DNA of 64,000 bases from Nageia nagi (lineage: Eukaryota; Pinophyta), in contig JBITNC010000001.1 of assembly GCA_050084985.1 (NCBI GenBank), positions 45,012,001 through 45,076,000 on the forward strand, in the 5' to 3' direction. A program made the translations under genes and the position numbers. Below the pieces are notes generated by a model. It had not been told where the DNA came from, searched no databases, and saw nothing but the letters and a program-made list of their open reading frames with translations. Below, in pieces: positions 9,785 through 22,253 of this stretch (the first letter of the stretch is position 1; every line of letters begins with the position of its first letter).

Positions 9785-11981
9785 ATAATGGATGGCATAC
9801 TATGGAAAGGCTTTTGACCCATCGTAGGGGGCATATCATGGAGTATCTATGTAGCCTCTTTTTGATCATGCGGTAAGATTAATTTACTTTTCATTTTCTT
9901 GAAACATAATTTACCATATTTCATTTTATTATTGAAAAACCTTAGGTTCATTCTTTCATTTTTCCTTCTTTTTTTTCCCTAGCAAGGCCATTTTACATTT
10001 CCTTTTCACTATTTACTTGATTTTCATAGTATTTGTAGTCATTTTGCTTTTCATTTTCATATAATTTTGGCTAGGTGCAAGTTTGAGAAATTAGTAATAT
10101 GAATTTTTAGTTTTTTTTAATCATGTAGGAGTGTAAAATTACCATTAGGGGTGGAGCCATGTCTATAACATCATTGAAAAAGGCCACAGAGTAGCCCAGG
10201 ATAAATCATGAGGATGATATCCTCATGAGGTTGGGATTGAATTATCTCATTTTAGCCAATCATGTCCATAATGTCCTCCCTCTTTTGATAGCATTGGTTG
10301 AACATTGGGACTAGGAGATAAACATCTTTCACCTTCCCCTAGGTGAAATGATAATTACCCTTCTAGATGTATATAGGATATGGATGTTCCAATTCATGGG
10401 AGGCTTATTCATCATGATAAGGTTTCAGATAATGAGGAAAGGTAGAGATATGCAATGTGGCTTATGGGTGAGTAGGATCATGATTGGGATTATAAGGACT
10501 CTCACTTGTATGCAGCATGCAAGTTTACTTCCTACCAAGCATCTGAGGCTCCTTATTGCCTCTATTATTTCTACTTATTTACGCCTGTACAAGAGCAGTT
10601 CAACTTTTCCCTTAGGCATGGTGTGGATTGTTCAAGACATTTATATTAGGGGTACAAATTATGCTTGGAAACCTATTATTTTGGCTTAGCTTTATAGATA
10701 TTTGCATAATTTTGTATCAATTGACAAGTTCAACATCACCATTACCCATGCTAGTTTACTTCAAGTGTGGGATTACAAGAAGATAGATGTGATTAGACCC
10801 ATGGAACTCTACAGAGCTAGAGAGGATGTTACATATAAAACCCATTACATGTTGAATTTCTAGACTCCATGGATACAAATATCCACATACACTAGATGCT
10901 AGATGGATGGAGATTGATAGACTACAACTAGAGGACCTAGTGTGGGTATCTTATGTAGACTATGTATGGAAGGAGGATGCCTACTAGCTAGCATGGGTGA
11001 GGCAACCATGATTCCTTTAGAGTAGGAGGAAGCTTGTAGAACCATACTTTCCCCAACATATGTTGAGGTAATTTGGCATCCAGTAGGGTATTCCACCTAC
11101 CCCTATTTATTATACCAGATAGAGGGCTAAGAGAGATTAGCCACCAAGGGCATAGATTATGCCTGTGTGGGTGACTACATGGTAGGATCAATACACCATG
11201 AACTCAAGAGAGTCCACTTCTATGGCCTTGGGAACAATTAGGGGATATATAACATGGTAGGCTAAGGTTAGACTATCCCCATTAGGTATGGATGAGGATG
11301 ATGATGATAAGGAAATGATTATCTCTCCCTTAGAGGAGTCTTTTGATGAGCATAAGTATAATATTGAAAACCCCATGCATGACACTCTAGTGTGAGAACA
11401 ACCATCCATCCTAGCACTAGGGTTAAACACATTTGGTTGAAGTAGTACCACTTATTTCAATAGGTAAAGCCCTATTACACACTTATAGGTTTATGATATT
11501 TTTTACTTTTGGTTATTATCCTATGGATAACTACCTTATAACTTCTATATATTTTACAAGAGATGCGATCGCCCAAATTGCTACCCTAGATGTGGAGATT
11601 GAGAGACTAAAGCCATTCAAGGTTATGGTTTCTAGCCTACAATCATAGGTTTTTATCCTTTAGACCATAGTTGTAGTGAGGGATGCTCAAATAACACCCA
11701 TGGATTAGTCTTTGAATATATTATAGAAGAGGGTTGATATGTCCCTACCCAATGAGCAATGGGAATTCATTCAGCAACTGATGGATAAGATAGAGAAAAG
11801 GGACAAGAATATTATTACCCTTAGGAGTAAATATGAGAGGGCCAAGGTAATAATTGCCTCTCATGGTATCATTTCTAGTGATGTGTTGAGTAGGATGTCT
11901 ATATATGGACATAGAAGTGGTAGTAGGAGGGTGTTTAGGCCTAATAAGGTAGGTAGTAGTGGCAGTAGTGCACACCACTAA
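9785..11981 (+). pseudogene. Plant mobile domain (PMD, aminotransferase-like) gene relic
   Basis: The plus-strand frame around 10260-10380 reads as a PMD core: an 'ALVEHWD' stretch, an in-frame TAG, then EINIFHLPLGEMIITLLDV, which matches the PMD pattern of 'ErW.pethtFhLp.GE.tiTL.DV'. Further on, ITHASLLQVWDYKK follows RGTNYAWKPIILA, corresponding to the C-terminal part of the domain ('YAWG.A.LA.LYR.L'). A possible 5' exon (9785-9870) ends in a GGTAAG donor, with an acceptor-like TGTAG near 10128. The 3' part (11739-11981) is a charged, probably coiled-coil tail ending AHH-stop. Several frame breaks make it non-functional. PMD proteins such as MAIN/MAIL1 act in silencing and genome stability, and PMD genes are also carried by transposons. 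Here it lies antisense to the host element. Confidence 0.7.
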
Positions 11982-13059
11982 TTTTACTATGAGACATGGT
12001 TACACTTCTTTTTGATATATATATGACTCATTTTGGCTCCTAATTCTATGTATACATTTGAATGTATGCTCAATTTTATATTTTTATTATTTGAATGGAT
12101 GATTTACTTACTTATCCATTGTATCTTTATAATTTGTAATTTGAATCTCAAAGTACAGGTTTCAAAGTTGTAAGCAACAAACCATATATGCCATTTCACA
12201 TGTTCATTTGCAACTTCATCACATATTTCCATAAAATAACAATTTGACCTATGAAATGAATGCAAGTATATTACAAATCTAATGAACACATTCATACAAA
12301 TTTATAACCAATATTCAATTTCAGTGTTTGACTCAAACTCACAAATGAACTCAAGAAATGATTTCCTATTTGAAATATACAATAACCATGAACTTAAATA
12401 AACTTTTTTTTTATTTTTATTTTAATGAGTTTAAAAACTATCAACATGCCCATAAAAGTCTCAATAAACCTTAAATAAATAATATATACTATTTATTTTT
12501 ATTTTAGTTTGGTATATGCATGTCTTCATGGTGTAAAAATAGTCGTACACTATTAATAGTGTGCATTTTGAAGAATTTTCAAGAAAAAAATTGAGGGACA
12601 TGATTAGAATCTACCCAAAAGATAGAGAAAACCATCACATGACTACTATGAAAATACAACATACATATTTGACTATTCAAAAAATAACCTACCTATGGTA
12701 CACTACAAGTTTTAAGTTTTCAAATTTAAATACTAAATCTGCATACTTGGGATGGTTTAACAACCCATACACATTTTATTAATGTAGGTACAAAAATAAA
12801 CACCTTTCTAGTGGTATATTTTACATTGTTGATAGCATGTAGATAGTATTGCATGCTGTTAGAAGCATTTTTTTCTATAATCTTCACCATTATGTTTTGT
12901 TTTCTCTTCCTAAAAGCTCTTACTTACTTATTTTTTATGTTTTCTCCATTTATTTTTGTTAGAGAAATAATAATTCATATAATGCAAAGTGCTTACCAAA
13001 CTAATGAAACTTTTTGGTTGCTAAGTTATCTTTGGTAAGGGGTTCATAAATATCTACAA
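11982..13059. other. Element-internal AT-rich DNA, no gene recognised
   Basis: This stretch lies between the PMD relic and the gag 3' end. Frames at 12104-12295 (minus), 12561-12782 and 12853-13038 (plus) have no motif I recognise. The last is hydrophobic, but AT-rich DNA commonly gives such frames. Confidence 0.45.
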
Positions 13060-15100
13060 CTATCCATTATTAGAAAATACAGGCCCTTGTTCTACTTTAG
13101 AATTATCATCCATCCAAATTATTTTATTATCAATGAAATTCTGAATGATATTTCTTAAGATCTTGCAATATTTTGTTAGGTTTTTGGTGTCCTATGATAA
13201 TTGCAAAATTCTTCATATCTATAATTTTTAGGAATACCATTAGGAAAGTGATGTTGAGCCATTAATGGAAGCTCAATAAGATCTTCTTTTAATAGCATAT
13301 TGAGAATATTATCAATAGTATAGTTAGATTAGTAAACTTCCTTTATGGTCTAGTCCTTTTTCTTTCAACATTAGCTATAGCATACACTTGAGGTTTTTCT
13401 TTCATTTTACATATTGGAGGTTAATTTTCTTTTCATATGTTTGAGATTTTGGATAATATTTCTTGTAAGTTTTCTTGATACAATCTTCCTTTTTAAGAAA
13501 AATATCTATCATTTTAACTACTAGTAATCCATTATTAGATACAACCTATAGTTTATATATAGGAAACAAAGTATTTGTAAAAGTATTCTTTAAATCTTGC
13601 TTAGACATAGAGATTTTATTTGTAGTTTGTTTCCATACTTTCACAAAATTAGACATAGGTTGATTAAGTAATTGTTTAATTTTATACAAATCCTTAAATT
13701 AATCTTTTTCTATGATATTATATCTAAATTTTTACAAAAATTTATGTATCAAATCCTCATACTTATCAATACTCTTTTTAGAAAGACTAAAGTACCATTT
13801 CAATGCATCATCTTTCAAGCTATTTGAAAATAATTTTGCAAGCATATCTCTATCATGAACATATTAAATAACTTCCTCTTGAAATTTTTTAACATGCATT
13901 TTTGGATCTTGCAAACCATCAAATTTCATAAATTTCATACTAATTTTACCAACAAACAAGTTAGAAAAAATTCTATCATTCAATGGATGCTTTAAGCAAC
14001 ATAAGAAATTATCTTCATCATCTTTACACATATCCTCTTCTAAGTTCTCAATCATTTCTTGTATTGTCTTTCCATTATGTATTACTATAGGAGGTTTCTT
14101 TAGTTGTTGGTTTTGTACTATAGGTGGAGTTTATGGTGGTGTATTGCTATGTTGAGAGGTTTGTTTATTTGCTTTTTTCCTTTTAAGTTCATCCTCTTTT
14201 AGTGGCATAAATGGTCCAATCCTATGTATTCTTTCATGTTCAAGTTTATCAATAAATTCCAATATAAACTGTAATTGTTATTTTTCATTAGCCTTTTGAA
14301 ATTAATCAATTTCTTGAGCTTCAAAAATAGCAATAACCTTTATATAATGCTCTTGTTTTGACCAATTAGGGTTATGTACATAAGCATTATCAATGAAAAC
14401 AGAAACTTTTTAGCAATATTTTCTACAATTTCATCATCATATAAAATGCTCTTACCTTTTTGCCTATTAGAACCTTCAGGAAGCATACTTGTACCATGAC
14501 CTTCATAATGGGTTATCGATGTTTAAAATATGCTCCATTTTCCTCTCATTATTCTCAACAATCACCTTTTTTGGAGGTTCCAATTCCACTACTTCCATGT
14601 TGTTAGTAGCATGTGTATATTCCACATCATTAATGATATTTTTCTTGATGATAGAAGCCCTCCATTTTATGGAACCTACATTTTCATAAGAAACTAAACC
14701 ATCCAAGGATTGCAAAGTTGCAAGATCTACTTCTAATAACTCATAATTTATTAGGATATATATAACTTCTTCAACATTATTAGTAAGATAATATTCTATT
14801 TTTTCTTTATTAGATAACATTTCCTTTATTGATTTAACATGTCTAGGAATTTTTTCTAATTTTCAATTTTAGCATCACTACCAAAAGTATCACCATGGCT
14901 TCTCAAACTTATATTATCAGAATCATAATCAGTAAAAGACATATTAACCATATTAGGGATTTTTCCAATAATATCCATTCTTTTTCTAGAATTTGTATAT
15001 TTAGTATCATCATCCTCATAAGTATCCATTCTATCATTAGGATTAGGTTCTTGCATAGGTAAATCAGGATTAACCCTAACACTTCTCCTAATCTCATCAA
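13060..15100 (-). pseudogene. Ty3/Gypsy gag relic
   Basis: Reading minus from about 15100, an acidic N-terminal region (GSDAKIEN and upstream; later VEEVIYILINYELLEVD) leads to the gag core: MKFDGLQDPKMHVKKFQEE, then in the same direction a stretch with DDALKWYFSL and SIDKYEDL. This is the typical 'L...A..W...L....I.sw.eL...F' of retrotransposon gag. Near 13200, CNYHRTPKT resembles the Tat/Athila-type 'YC.YH...GH.T..C' motif, with the GH lost. Several stops are present. Gag would assemble the particle; no protease follows. Its 5' end is about 200 bp from the LTR. Confidence 0.7.
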
Positions 15101-15300
15101 AATGGACCTTACTTCTAGAGTCCCTAGGTTATTTTTCATTCAAATTTATCTTTAGAATATAGTTAGAAAAACTCAAGTTTTATCATTTTCTCAAGCTAGT
15201 ACTCTAAACACCTTGGGTAAAGGAAAAGATAATAACATGAATGTATTCATAAATCCTAAGAAGGAATGCCCTATAATGTAATCTAGGTGTGTAAGAATGT

Positions 15301-15312
15301 TGGGTTGACCAT
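15301..15312 (-). other. Candidate primer binding site, not tRNA-Met type
   Basis: Three bases inside the 5' LTR the minus strand reads TGGTCAACCCAA, which would pair with a tRNA ending TTGGGTTGACCA. It begins with the obligatory TGG, but I cannot name the tRNA with confidence. Confidence 0.45.
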
Positions 15313-15315
15313 AAT

Positions 15316-16035
15316 GTAGATCCTAAATTGTGTCAAATATGAATATACATAATAAATAAAAAGGATCTATAATATAAGAAGAGCTAGATATGTACACTAT
15401 ATCAAATACAACAAATATACATGACAAGCATGCACTTGATATGAAGTGTATGCACAACCCTCAAAATAAAATGTCAATTGCTCTTCAGAGAATTGGGATC
15501 AGATTGGAGGTAAGCTCGTACTAAATCTTTGTATACATAAATCAATAGCTTCTACTATCAAAATTTGAAACCCTCTATCCTTAATATGCATGGTGTTAAC
15601 AACATTGCATATACAAAATTATAGAGTACAAAAAATATAGAAAGTTTTTAGAGCTTAGAGTATAACAATTTCTCAGAATAGGTGTCATCAAGAGACATCA
15701 TTGCTTGATGAATATTGCAGTAGACAACCACCTATTAGAGATATTTTCATATCAAAGAGTTTCAATCTCTATAGATCAACCTATTCCACTTGCTATTTAG
15801 CCTACTAAGACATAGAAAGGAGTGAAGGATGACCTCTAACAATAATATAACCATTATTGTATTCAAAATACTTTTAAAATATGAGCCATGGTAAATAATA
15901 TAGCATTTAATATAACACATGGTATTGCATTGTAATATCAACTTTATCTTGATATTTTTTATATTGTAATAAGTCATTTAGAAAGTCTAAATATTGTTTA
16001 TTAAATAAATAATAAATCATTTTTAGGTGTCTAGA
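15316..16035 (-). repeat. 5' LTR (720 bp) of the 7.2-16.0 kb element
   Basis: Direct repeat of 7209-7930 with scattered substitutions and small indels. It begins TGTAGA and ends TCTAGA, one base off a perfect terminus. Confidence 0.85.
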
Positions 16036-18315
16036 CCATCAGTACTAAAATTTTTATATTAAAATTCTAACCACTTGCTTTCTTTTTATTCTCTTTTATA
16101 TTAATCATAATAATTGCAATTTTTAAAAAGGTTTGTTTCATGCATATATGAAACATTAGAATTATTAATAAATACCATGTCTATATTTTAGTATGTTTAA
16201 AAAATGATGATATATTTCAAGTATCGACACCAAAAATATTTCTAAAACTTTTTTTTAAGAAGGAGAAAATCAATGAGAATTTCTAGATTAGTCTAAATAG
16301 AATTTATGTTAGTATGGTCTTGTTGAAACTTTTTAACTTAATTTTTTAATCTCAAATAAAATATGAACAAGTAAATTAATGTAAAATTAAACTTTAAATA
16401 GTATTTTCATTTTATATATTGTTTTTTTTATCTTATTTCAATTCTTATAATAATGTTAGCATGAATTTGACAAGCCTTCCATGTTTGGTCTTCAAGAAAG
16501 CTATTGAACTAAATAAATCCAAAGTACTCATAATTTATCAATTTGAAATTTTATTTATTAATGTTTCAATATCTTCATATCTTTTTGTTGGTTTTTCCAA
16601 CTAAGCATATATAACTTTTGCTAATTTTTAAACATAATAATTCTTTTAAATAATTAGAAAGAATTTATTATAGCTAATACCTCCCACTTTATGATATAAT
16701 TAATTGATAATAAGTAAGGCACATCACATAATATCTTACTGACATAATCCACAGTAAATAGCTCTCATAGACGGAAGCTTCATTTGATCCAAATTTCACC
16801 ATATTTGATTTCGGTTATTCTATCTATACTGGCAATTCATGAATTACATGTAGATTATTTTTTCTACTTTGATTTTTGAAAAGTATAATAAATTTAGTTA
16901 TTATTTATCCCTTATCAGTATATATCAAGTATAGTATATATATCATCTGTGTTGATCCATGGTTTCATAATGGTTTCATCTACTAAAATATATAAAAAAG
17001 GATTAGAGAGAATTTTTTTTCTTTAACTTTTTTTGAAAAATTATTTTTGCTTCAAGTAATAATTCTTTAGTAGACATAATTGATACTTGTACAAGTCACA
17101 TAAGTTCTTAAGAATTTTTAAAAGTTCTTTGACTATTATGAAATACATTATTTCCATGACATCGATCATTTTTTACTTGTTGATTTTTACCATGTGATCA
17201 AGTTCTTAAGAAAAAATTATAAATACTCAATTTTTTTTCAAAATTTAAATGTTGTACTCACCATTTTTTTGCTCTAGATGTGGTATGCTCATTTAATTCA
17301 CCTAGTTGAATTGTAGTAATTGTATACAACTAAATTTCATTTTTATTTATTTTAAAATTATATTTTTAGGTATTTTGAAAAGAAGGTTAATTATTGATAT
17401 TATTTAAGATATATTTAAAATACTTTCTTCAATATTTATCATGTATCAATATTTTTTCATTTTCCATACTTTATTTCTTTTTTGTGTGAGGCTTAATAAG
17501 CACTAGGCAAGGTGTATTGTATAAGAAGGATACTAGCTTATAAAAGGAGATATACAATAATGAGATAACTCTCAAACCTTGAAAGACCTCATCTTATACA
17601 TTTTATGATTCTTCCTACTGAATGTAAATGGTATCTCTTAGTACCACCTATCAAGATATAAGTTTTCCTAATGTTTCATAATTTTTTATAGTATCTTTAT
17701 TCTATCATTAGTTCATATATATTTATGTGGGTGTTAAATGACTCACACTTTTTATGAGCTTATTCTATGAAATGTTTCGATGTGATGATGCATTATATAA
17801 GACTATATATCAATGGATGATAGTTATGAAGGTAACTATTTTATATTTTATATTTTTATAATGCTTGTTTTATGATCTCTTGATGCCCTTACTAACACTG
17901 TTTCAATAGTTGATAGGATTATACACTTATTTTAAAACTTATTCTTGATAGTGGTAAGGTTTGATCCAATAGCTCTCACAATTTAGATAGGTTATCAAGA
18001 TGTATTTGTACTCATTATTGATTGTAGATATATTATATTTATTTAATTATTTTTAGTATCTATAAATTGGTTAACCTCATATTTTCATGGAATAATTTTT
18101 AAAGAAATATTTTGTGCTAAAAAACTAAGGTCTTTAGAAGGATTTGATATTGCATCTTAAGCATTTTAGATATGAATCTTAATCCTAAATATGTCCTAGC
18201 CTAGATGGATCATGTTGGAAAAGATAGAGCTATTTCATTTTTTTTTAGTACTCATATTATTAAAAAAAATCTTCTTTGCCACTAGAATCAAGTGAACCTT
18301 GTAGGAGGTCACTAC
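16036..18315. other. AT-rich stretch with no recognised gene; possible leader or LTR of G1
   Basis: About 2.3 kb with only short, featureless frames. It lies directly upstream of the G1 gag region, so it may contain the 5' LTR and leader of that old Gypsy element. No second LTR copy is in the window to prove this. Confidence 0.35.
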
Positions 18316-19057
18316 ATTAGAAGAATTGATAAAATTTGTAAATGATATTAAAGGAGTCATTATAAGGATAAGGTACTAAATGATTATGAAAAATGTAGTC
18401 CCTTATCATAAGAAATTTGTAATATACTACTTGAAAACTAATAAGATCCTAAGTTTAATAAATTTAATGAAGATGGAGATTCTATTACACATAATCAAAA
18501 TTTGATTATAAAACATTAATTGAAATTGGTATCAATGAGAATTTAAAAGAAAAATATTTTCCTTTTAGTTTGGTGGAAGATATAGGAAAATAGTTTCATA
18601 AACTTGAGCCTATAGTTATTACTTATTATAAGTAATTGAAGTCCCTCTTATTGAACCACTACAAGTGCAACACTTTAAAGTTCTCTTACTTTATTAAATT
18701 TTATGGCATGCAAGTAAGGATCCATGAAAGTTTAGACAAATTTCTTACATTATTTGAAAATGTATAGAGATCTATTGATTTATCTCTTCAAGAAAAAAAT
18801 ATTTATGGAATTTTCTTAGATAACATTATTTCATTACTAAAACTTCATAGTATATATTATATGGATAAACATTTTTTTAAATGAATTTCAAGTTGATTTC
18901 CAAAGAAAGTATATGGTTTGAAATGATTCTTTTAGGTATGGTAATAATTCTAAAGATAATAAATAGATACATCAAAAGAAAGAAGAAAAGTGAATATTAT
19001 TAAAGCAACTAGTTAATCTACACAAAAGTAGGAAAAAGGAAAGAAAAATTATCCAAA
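18316..19057 (+). repeat. Tandem duplication in G1, copy 1
   Basis: This segment is repeated immediately downstream with a shift of about 733-743 bp. Shared blocks include TTTGGTGGAAGATATAGG (18570 and 19303), CCACTACAAGTGCAACA and ATGGCATGCAAGTAAG. Edges are approximate. Confidence 0.8.
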
Positions 19058-19780
19058 CATCAAAAGAGTTGATAAAAATTGTGAAGATATTAAAAGAGTT
19101 ATTTACAAGGATAAGGTACTAGATAATTATGACAAAAGTAGCCTATTATCATAATAAATTTGTAATACACTACTTGAAAACTAACAAGATCCTAGTTTAA
19201 GTTTAATGAAGATAGTGATTACATCTTCAAATATTTGACTATAAAACATAAATTGAAATTGTTATCAATGAGAATTTAAAGGAAAAATATTTTCCTCTTA
19301 GTTTGGTGGAAGATATAGGAAAATAGTTTCATACACTTGAGCTTAGAGTTATTACTTCTTATAAGTAATTGAAGTCCCTCTTATTGAACCACTACAAGTG
19401 CAACATTCAGAGGCCTCTTACTTTATTAAATTTGATGGCATGCAAGTAAGTACCCCTGAAAATTAGACAAATTTCTTGCATTATTTAAAAATGTATGAAG
19501 ATCTATTAATATATCTCTTTAAGTAAAAAACATTTATGCATTTTCTTAGATAACATTAAAACTTCATGTTATAGATTATATGGATAAATATTTTTTTCAA
19601 ATGAATTTTAAGTTGATTCCAAAGAGATATATGGTTAAAAATGGTTTTTTAAATATGGTAATAATTCTAAATATAATAAATAAACACATCATATGAAAGA
19701 CAAAAAGTGGTGAATATCATTAATGCAACTAGTCAATCTACACAAAAGTAGCAAAAAGGAAAGAGAGTTTATCCAAAATC
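19058..19780 (+). repeat. Tandem duplication in G1, copy 2
   Basis: Second copy of the unit, slightly shorter through small deletions. Similarity ends soon after TATCCAAA, where copy 2 continues into the gag C-terminus and copy 1 runs into copy 2. Confidence 0.8.
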
Positions 19781-20522
19781 TCGTTGATCCTCTTCAATTT
19801 TTTAAATATTATTTTAGAATACATTTGATTAAACCAAATAAATCAAAGGAATTAGATGAAAATGATATTAGAACTTGTTCATATAATCTTAATTTTTATT
19901 GCATGTATCATAAAGTTAAAGGGAATGGAACTAATGGTTGTCTTGATTTGAGAAAAGTCTTGATGGATTTAGTTTCAAAGTAGAAAAATTAAAAATATTA
20001 ATAATAATATTTTTGAACCTATTTATATTAATACTTTTATGGATTCAATCATCAATGAGTATGTATGTAATTATGATAAATGGGAAGATCTAGATTAGAA
20101 TTTAATCCTATTAATACTCAAAGAATTGAAAATAGTAAAGATAGTAAAAGTTCAAATATGATCAAATAATTCAAAATTGTAATAAGATTATATTGAATGA
20201 ATTTATTTAAACATCCTAAGAGAATATAAACATATTATATGAGGTATTTGATAATAAAAATATCTCTCCCAACATTGCAATTAGTACTTTTTCAGATATG
20301 CTTGATTCTTAGAAATAAGTAAATATGATTAATTTTGATGAAAGAATTTCCTACCAAAAATGTGATTTATTAAAACTTTCCCCTATGCACATAAAGATAT
20401 TATTATGTAGAATTATTATTAAAAGAGATTTGATAAACAATAATTCAAAATTGAATAGTTATTCTACTATATTTTTGAAAAACTTCAAAGAAAAAGGTTT
20501 TCCTCCCATCATAAGGTCCTAA

Positions 20523-20760
20523 ATGAAAATCAATGGATTAGACAATGAAGAGAAGAAACATATTGGTGGTAAGCAAATTCATATTCAAATAGATTCTAAA
20601 TTAGTATAAATCAAGTGTTGTATCATAAAAATATAGCTTCGTTATAATCTCTTACTTAAAATATCTTGGATCCATGCAATGGATGCTAATCCATCAACTC
20701 CATATGTGTGTAAACTTCGAGCATGAAGGTAAAATTTATAAAGTAACATCTAATAAAGAA
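20523..20760 (+). pseudogene. G1 protease/linker relic
   Basis: The frame starting MKINGLDNEEKKHIGG reaches a stretch with YNLLLKISWIHAMDANPST. In Tat/Athila-type elements the protease is followed by 'SYN.LLGRPW.H...A.PST', so the match is specific. A stop (GTATAA) and lost residues show decay. The catalytic DTG would lie upstream and was not found. It stands in the correct order after the G1 gag. Confidence 0.6.
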
Positions 20761-21060
20761 AGTTTTGGCCTTTATAATTTGACTTAAAATTAGATATTCC
20801 TCATAATGAGATTTAGCTCTTCCTTTTAAATGCTTTGGTTTACGAAAAGATTGAACAATTGATCAAAACTAAAGACATAAAGATGATTTTTTATATAATT
20901 GAAGATGTGGATGTGTTGACATAATTTAGGGACTTCAAGTGACATATTAGTTTAATAATACTCATGCATTACTATAAAAAAAATAATAATTAGATCATGT
21001 GAGATCGCATAGTAATATGTTAAGATTGTATTTAGAACAAAAATTTAAGCATGTTCTATA
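20761..21060 (+). other. G1 internal remnant up to the G2 insertion point
   Basis: No domain is recognised. The last five bases (CTATA, 21056-21060) are the target duplication of G2, and the same sequence resumes at 46207. Confidence 0.6.
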
Positions 21061-21786
21061 TGTTAACACCTAAAAAGAAATTTTAATTTGATTAAAATAC
21101 CCTTTTAGGTATTCAAAATTTTTTTATTTAATTTATTAAATAAATGCTCTTTTCAATGTGCACTCTTATATACCTTTATGTTTTGTGGTAACAAGTAAGC
21201 TCAGCATCACAAGAAGCCTAAGGAGGAGCCTTAGCACTAGACCTATTACCTATAATGATGGAGGGGTTGTGCATGATGAAAGTTATGCTATGAGATGAAA
21301 TTAATCTCAAATATTTGATAGGTGGAAATATAATCATGTCATTATTTATTGGTGTTTCTCAACATCACCTATTATTTTTGGATATTGTTATACTTTGACC
21401 TCTACATTCTTACAATCTTTCATCCATTCACGAGAAAGATTTCATGTATTGAAGTGGGATGATGAAATCAAGTGAAAGGGTGAGGCATTATGGAATGGTA
21501 ACCAAGTGATGGTGCTAGGTTCCTAATGTGGCATGGGGTTAAGGTTGGATTTATGGCTTCATTATGTGGAGAAGCTCATTGTTCATTTTCTTTTGATTGG
21601 ATATCACCTTCAATCATTATCATAGGTAAACTATAGGTTTTTATCTATCATAAATCTAGTTTTGATAGATCAAGATTAATTAGGTCATTTTCATATTTCA
21701 TATCATCAATTTCTTATTATTTTTGGTAAATTGATTAAATTCATATTCTATAAATAACCCTAATTATTATTATTTCAATTATAACA
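21061..21786 (+). repeat. 5' LTR of G2 (726 bp)
   Basis: It starts TGTTAACACC and ends TATAACA, and matches the two halves of the 3' LTR at 43834-44312 and 45955-46206. Shared blocks include AAGGAGGAGCCTTAG and TTGATTGGATATCAC-like segments. Confidence 0.9.
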
Positions 21787-21788
21787 AT

Positions 21789-21800
21789 TGGTGAACCCAA
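21789..21800 (+). other. Candidate primer binding site of G2
   Basis: TGGTGAACCCAA lies two bases inside the 5' LTR and would pair with a tRNA ending TTGGGTTCACCA. It is not the tRNA-Met type; the tRNA was not identified. Confidence 0.5.
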
Positions 21801-22253
21801 ATTTCTTTTGATACATTGCATTTTTATGTGGATTCTTTTTACTATAGTATTTATTTTTATTTGGTTGTGATAATTCTCTAAATTTTTATTTCTTGAAAAT
21901 TGTTGGATTTGAAGAGGATTTATTTTTAGTGAATTTGATTTTTACCCGTAAATTTTGAAGCTCATTTTGGTTAATTTTATGAGTTCTAACATTACAAATT
22001 TTTCTCCAAACCATAGATAAATATAATTGGAAATTTTTAATGATTTTGTTAGGCCTAAAATTGCTTATTTTGATCAATTTTAAGAATTTTTTGTAGAAAT
22101 ATGTCATATTAAAAAGCCTCAAATTTTTAACCTATTTTGCAATCATTCGATGACTTATTTCATAATAAAAACTTGTCCTAATCATAGATATAGGTGATTA
22201 GGAAATAATTAGGATTATTCAAAGTCTATATATGTATATTTTAATCATTAGTC

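Larger units (their letters stand above)
7209..16035 (-). mobile_element. Gag-only LTR retrotransposon (8.8 kb) carrying an antisense PMD gene relic
   Basis: Two direct repeats of about 720 bp, 8.1 kb apart, bound this unit. Both begin TGTAGA; the left ends TCTACA and the right TCTAGA. Orientation is minus: a purine tract (AGGAGAAAAA read on minus) adjoins the left LTR and a primer-like site adjoins the right LTR. A Gypsy-type gag relic follows the 5' LTR (about 15100 to 13060). I find no protease, RT or integrase in the remaining 5 kb. Instead an antisense plant-mobile-domain gene relic occupies 9785-11981. No matching target duplication is obvious (actct left, ccatc right), so the ends may have been rearranged. 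Confidence 0.8.
18316..19983 (+). pseudogene. G1 gag relic with internal duplication
   Basis: The clear part is 19723-19983: 86 codons with a 'PLQFFKYYFRIHLIKP' segment and then YCMYHKVKGNGTNGCLDL. This is the 'YC.YH...GH.T..C..L' motif placed near the gag end of Tat/Athila-type elements, with His replaced by Asn. Upstream, about 1.4 kb consists of two diverged copies of a 0.74 kb unit; its frames (for example GMQVRIHESLDKFLTLFEN) look coding-derived, but I cannot place them in a known domain. Multiple stops are present. The protease relic of the same element lies 0.5 kb downstream. Confidence 0.55.

Noticed and set aside
11745-11978. Minus-strand frame across the PMD tail
   Set aside because: Shadow of the plus-strand charged tail; His/Thr-rich text without family features.
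16419-16604. 61-codon plus frame as a small gene
   Set aside because: AT-rich, no recognisable domain, no conserved context.
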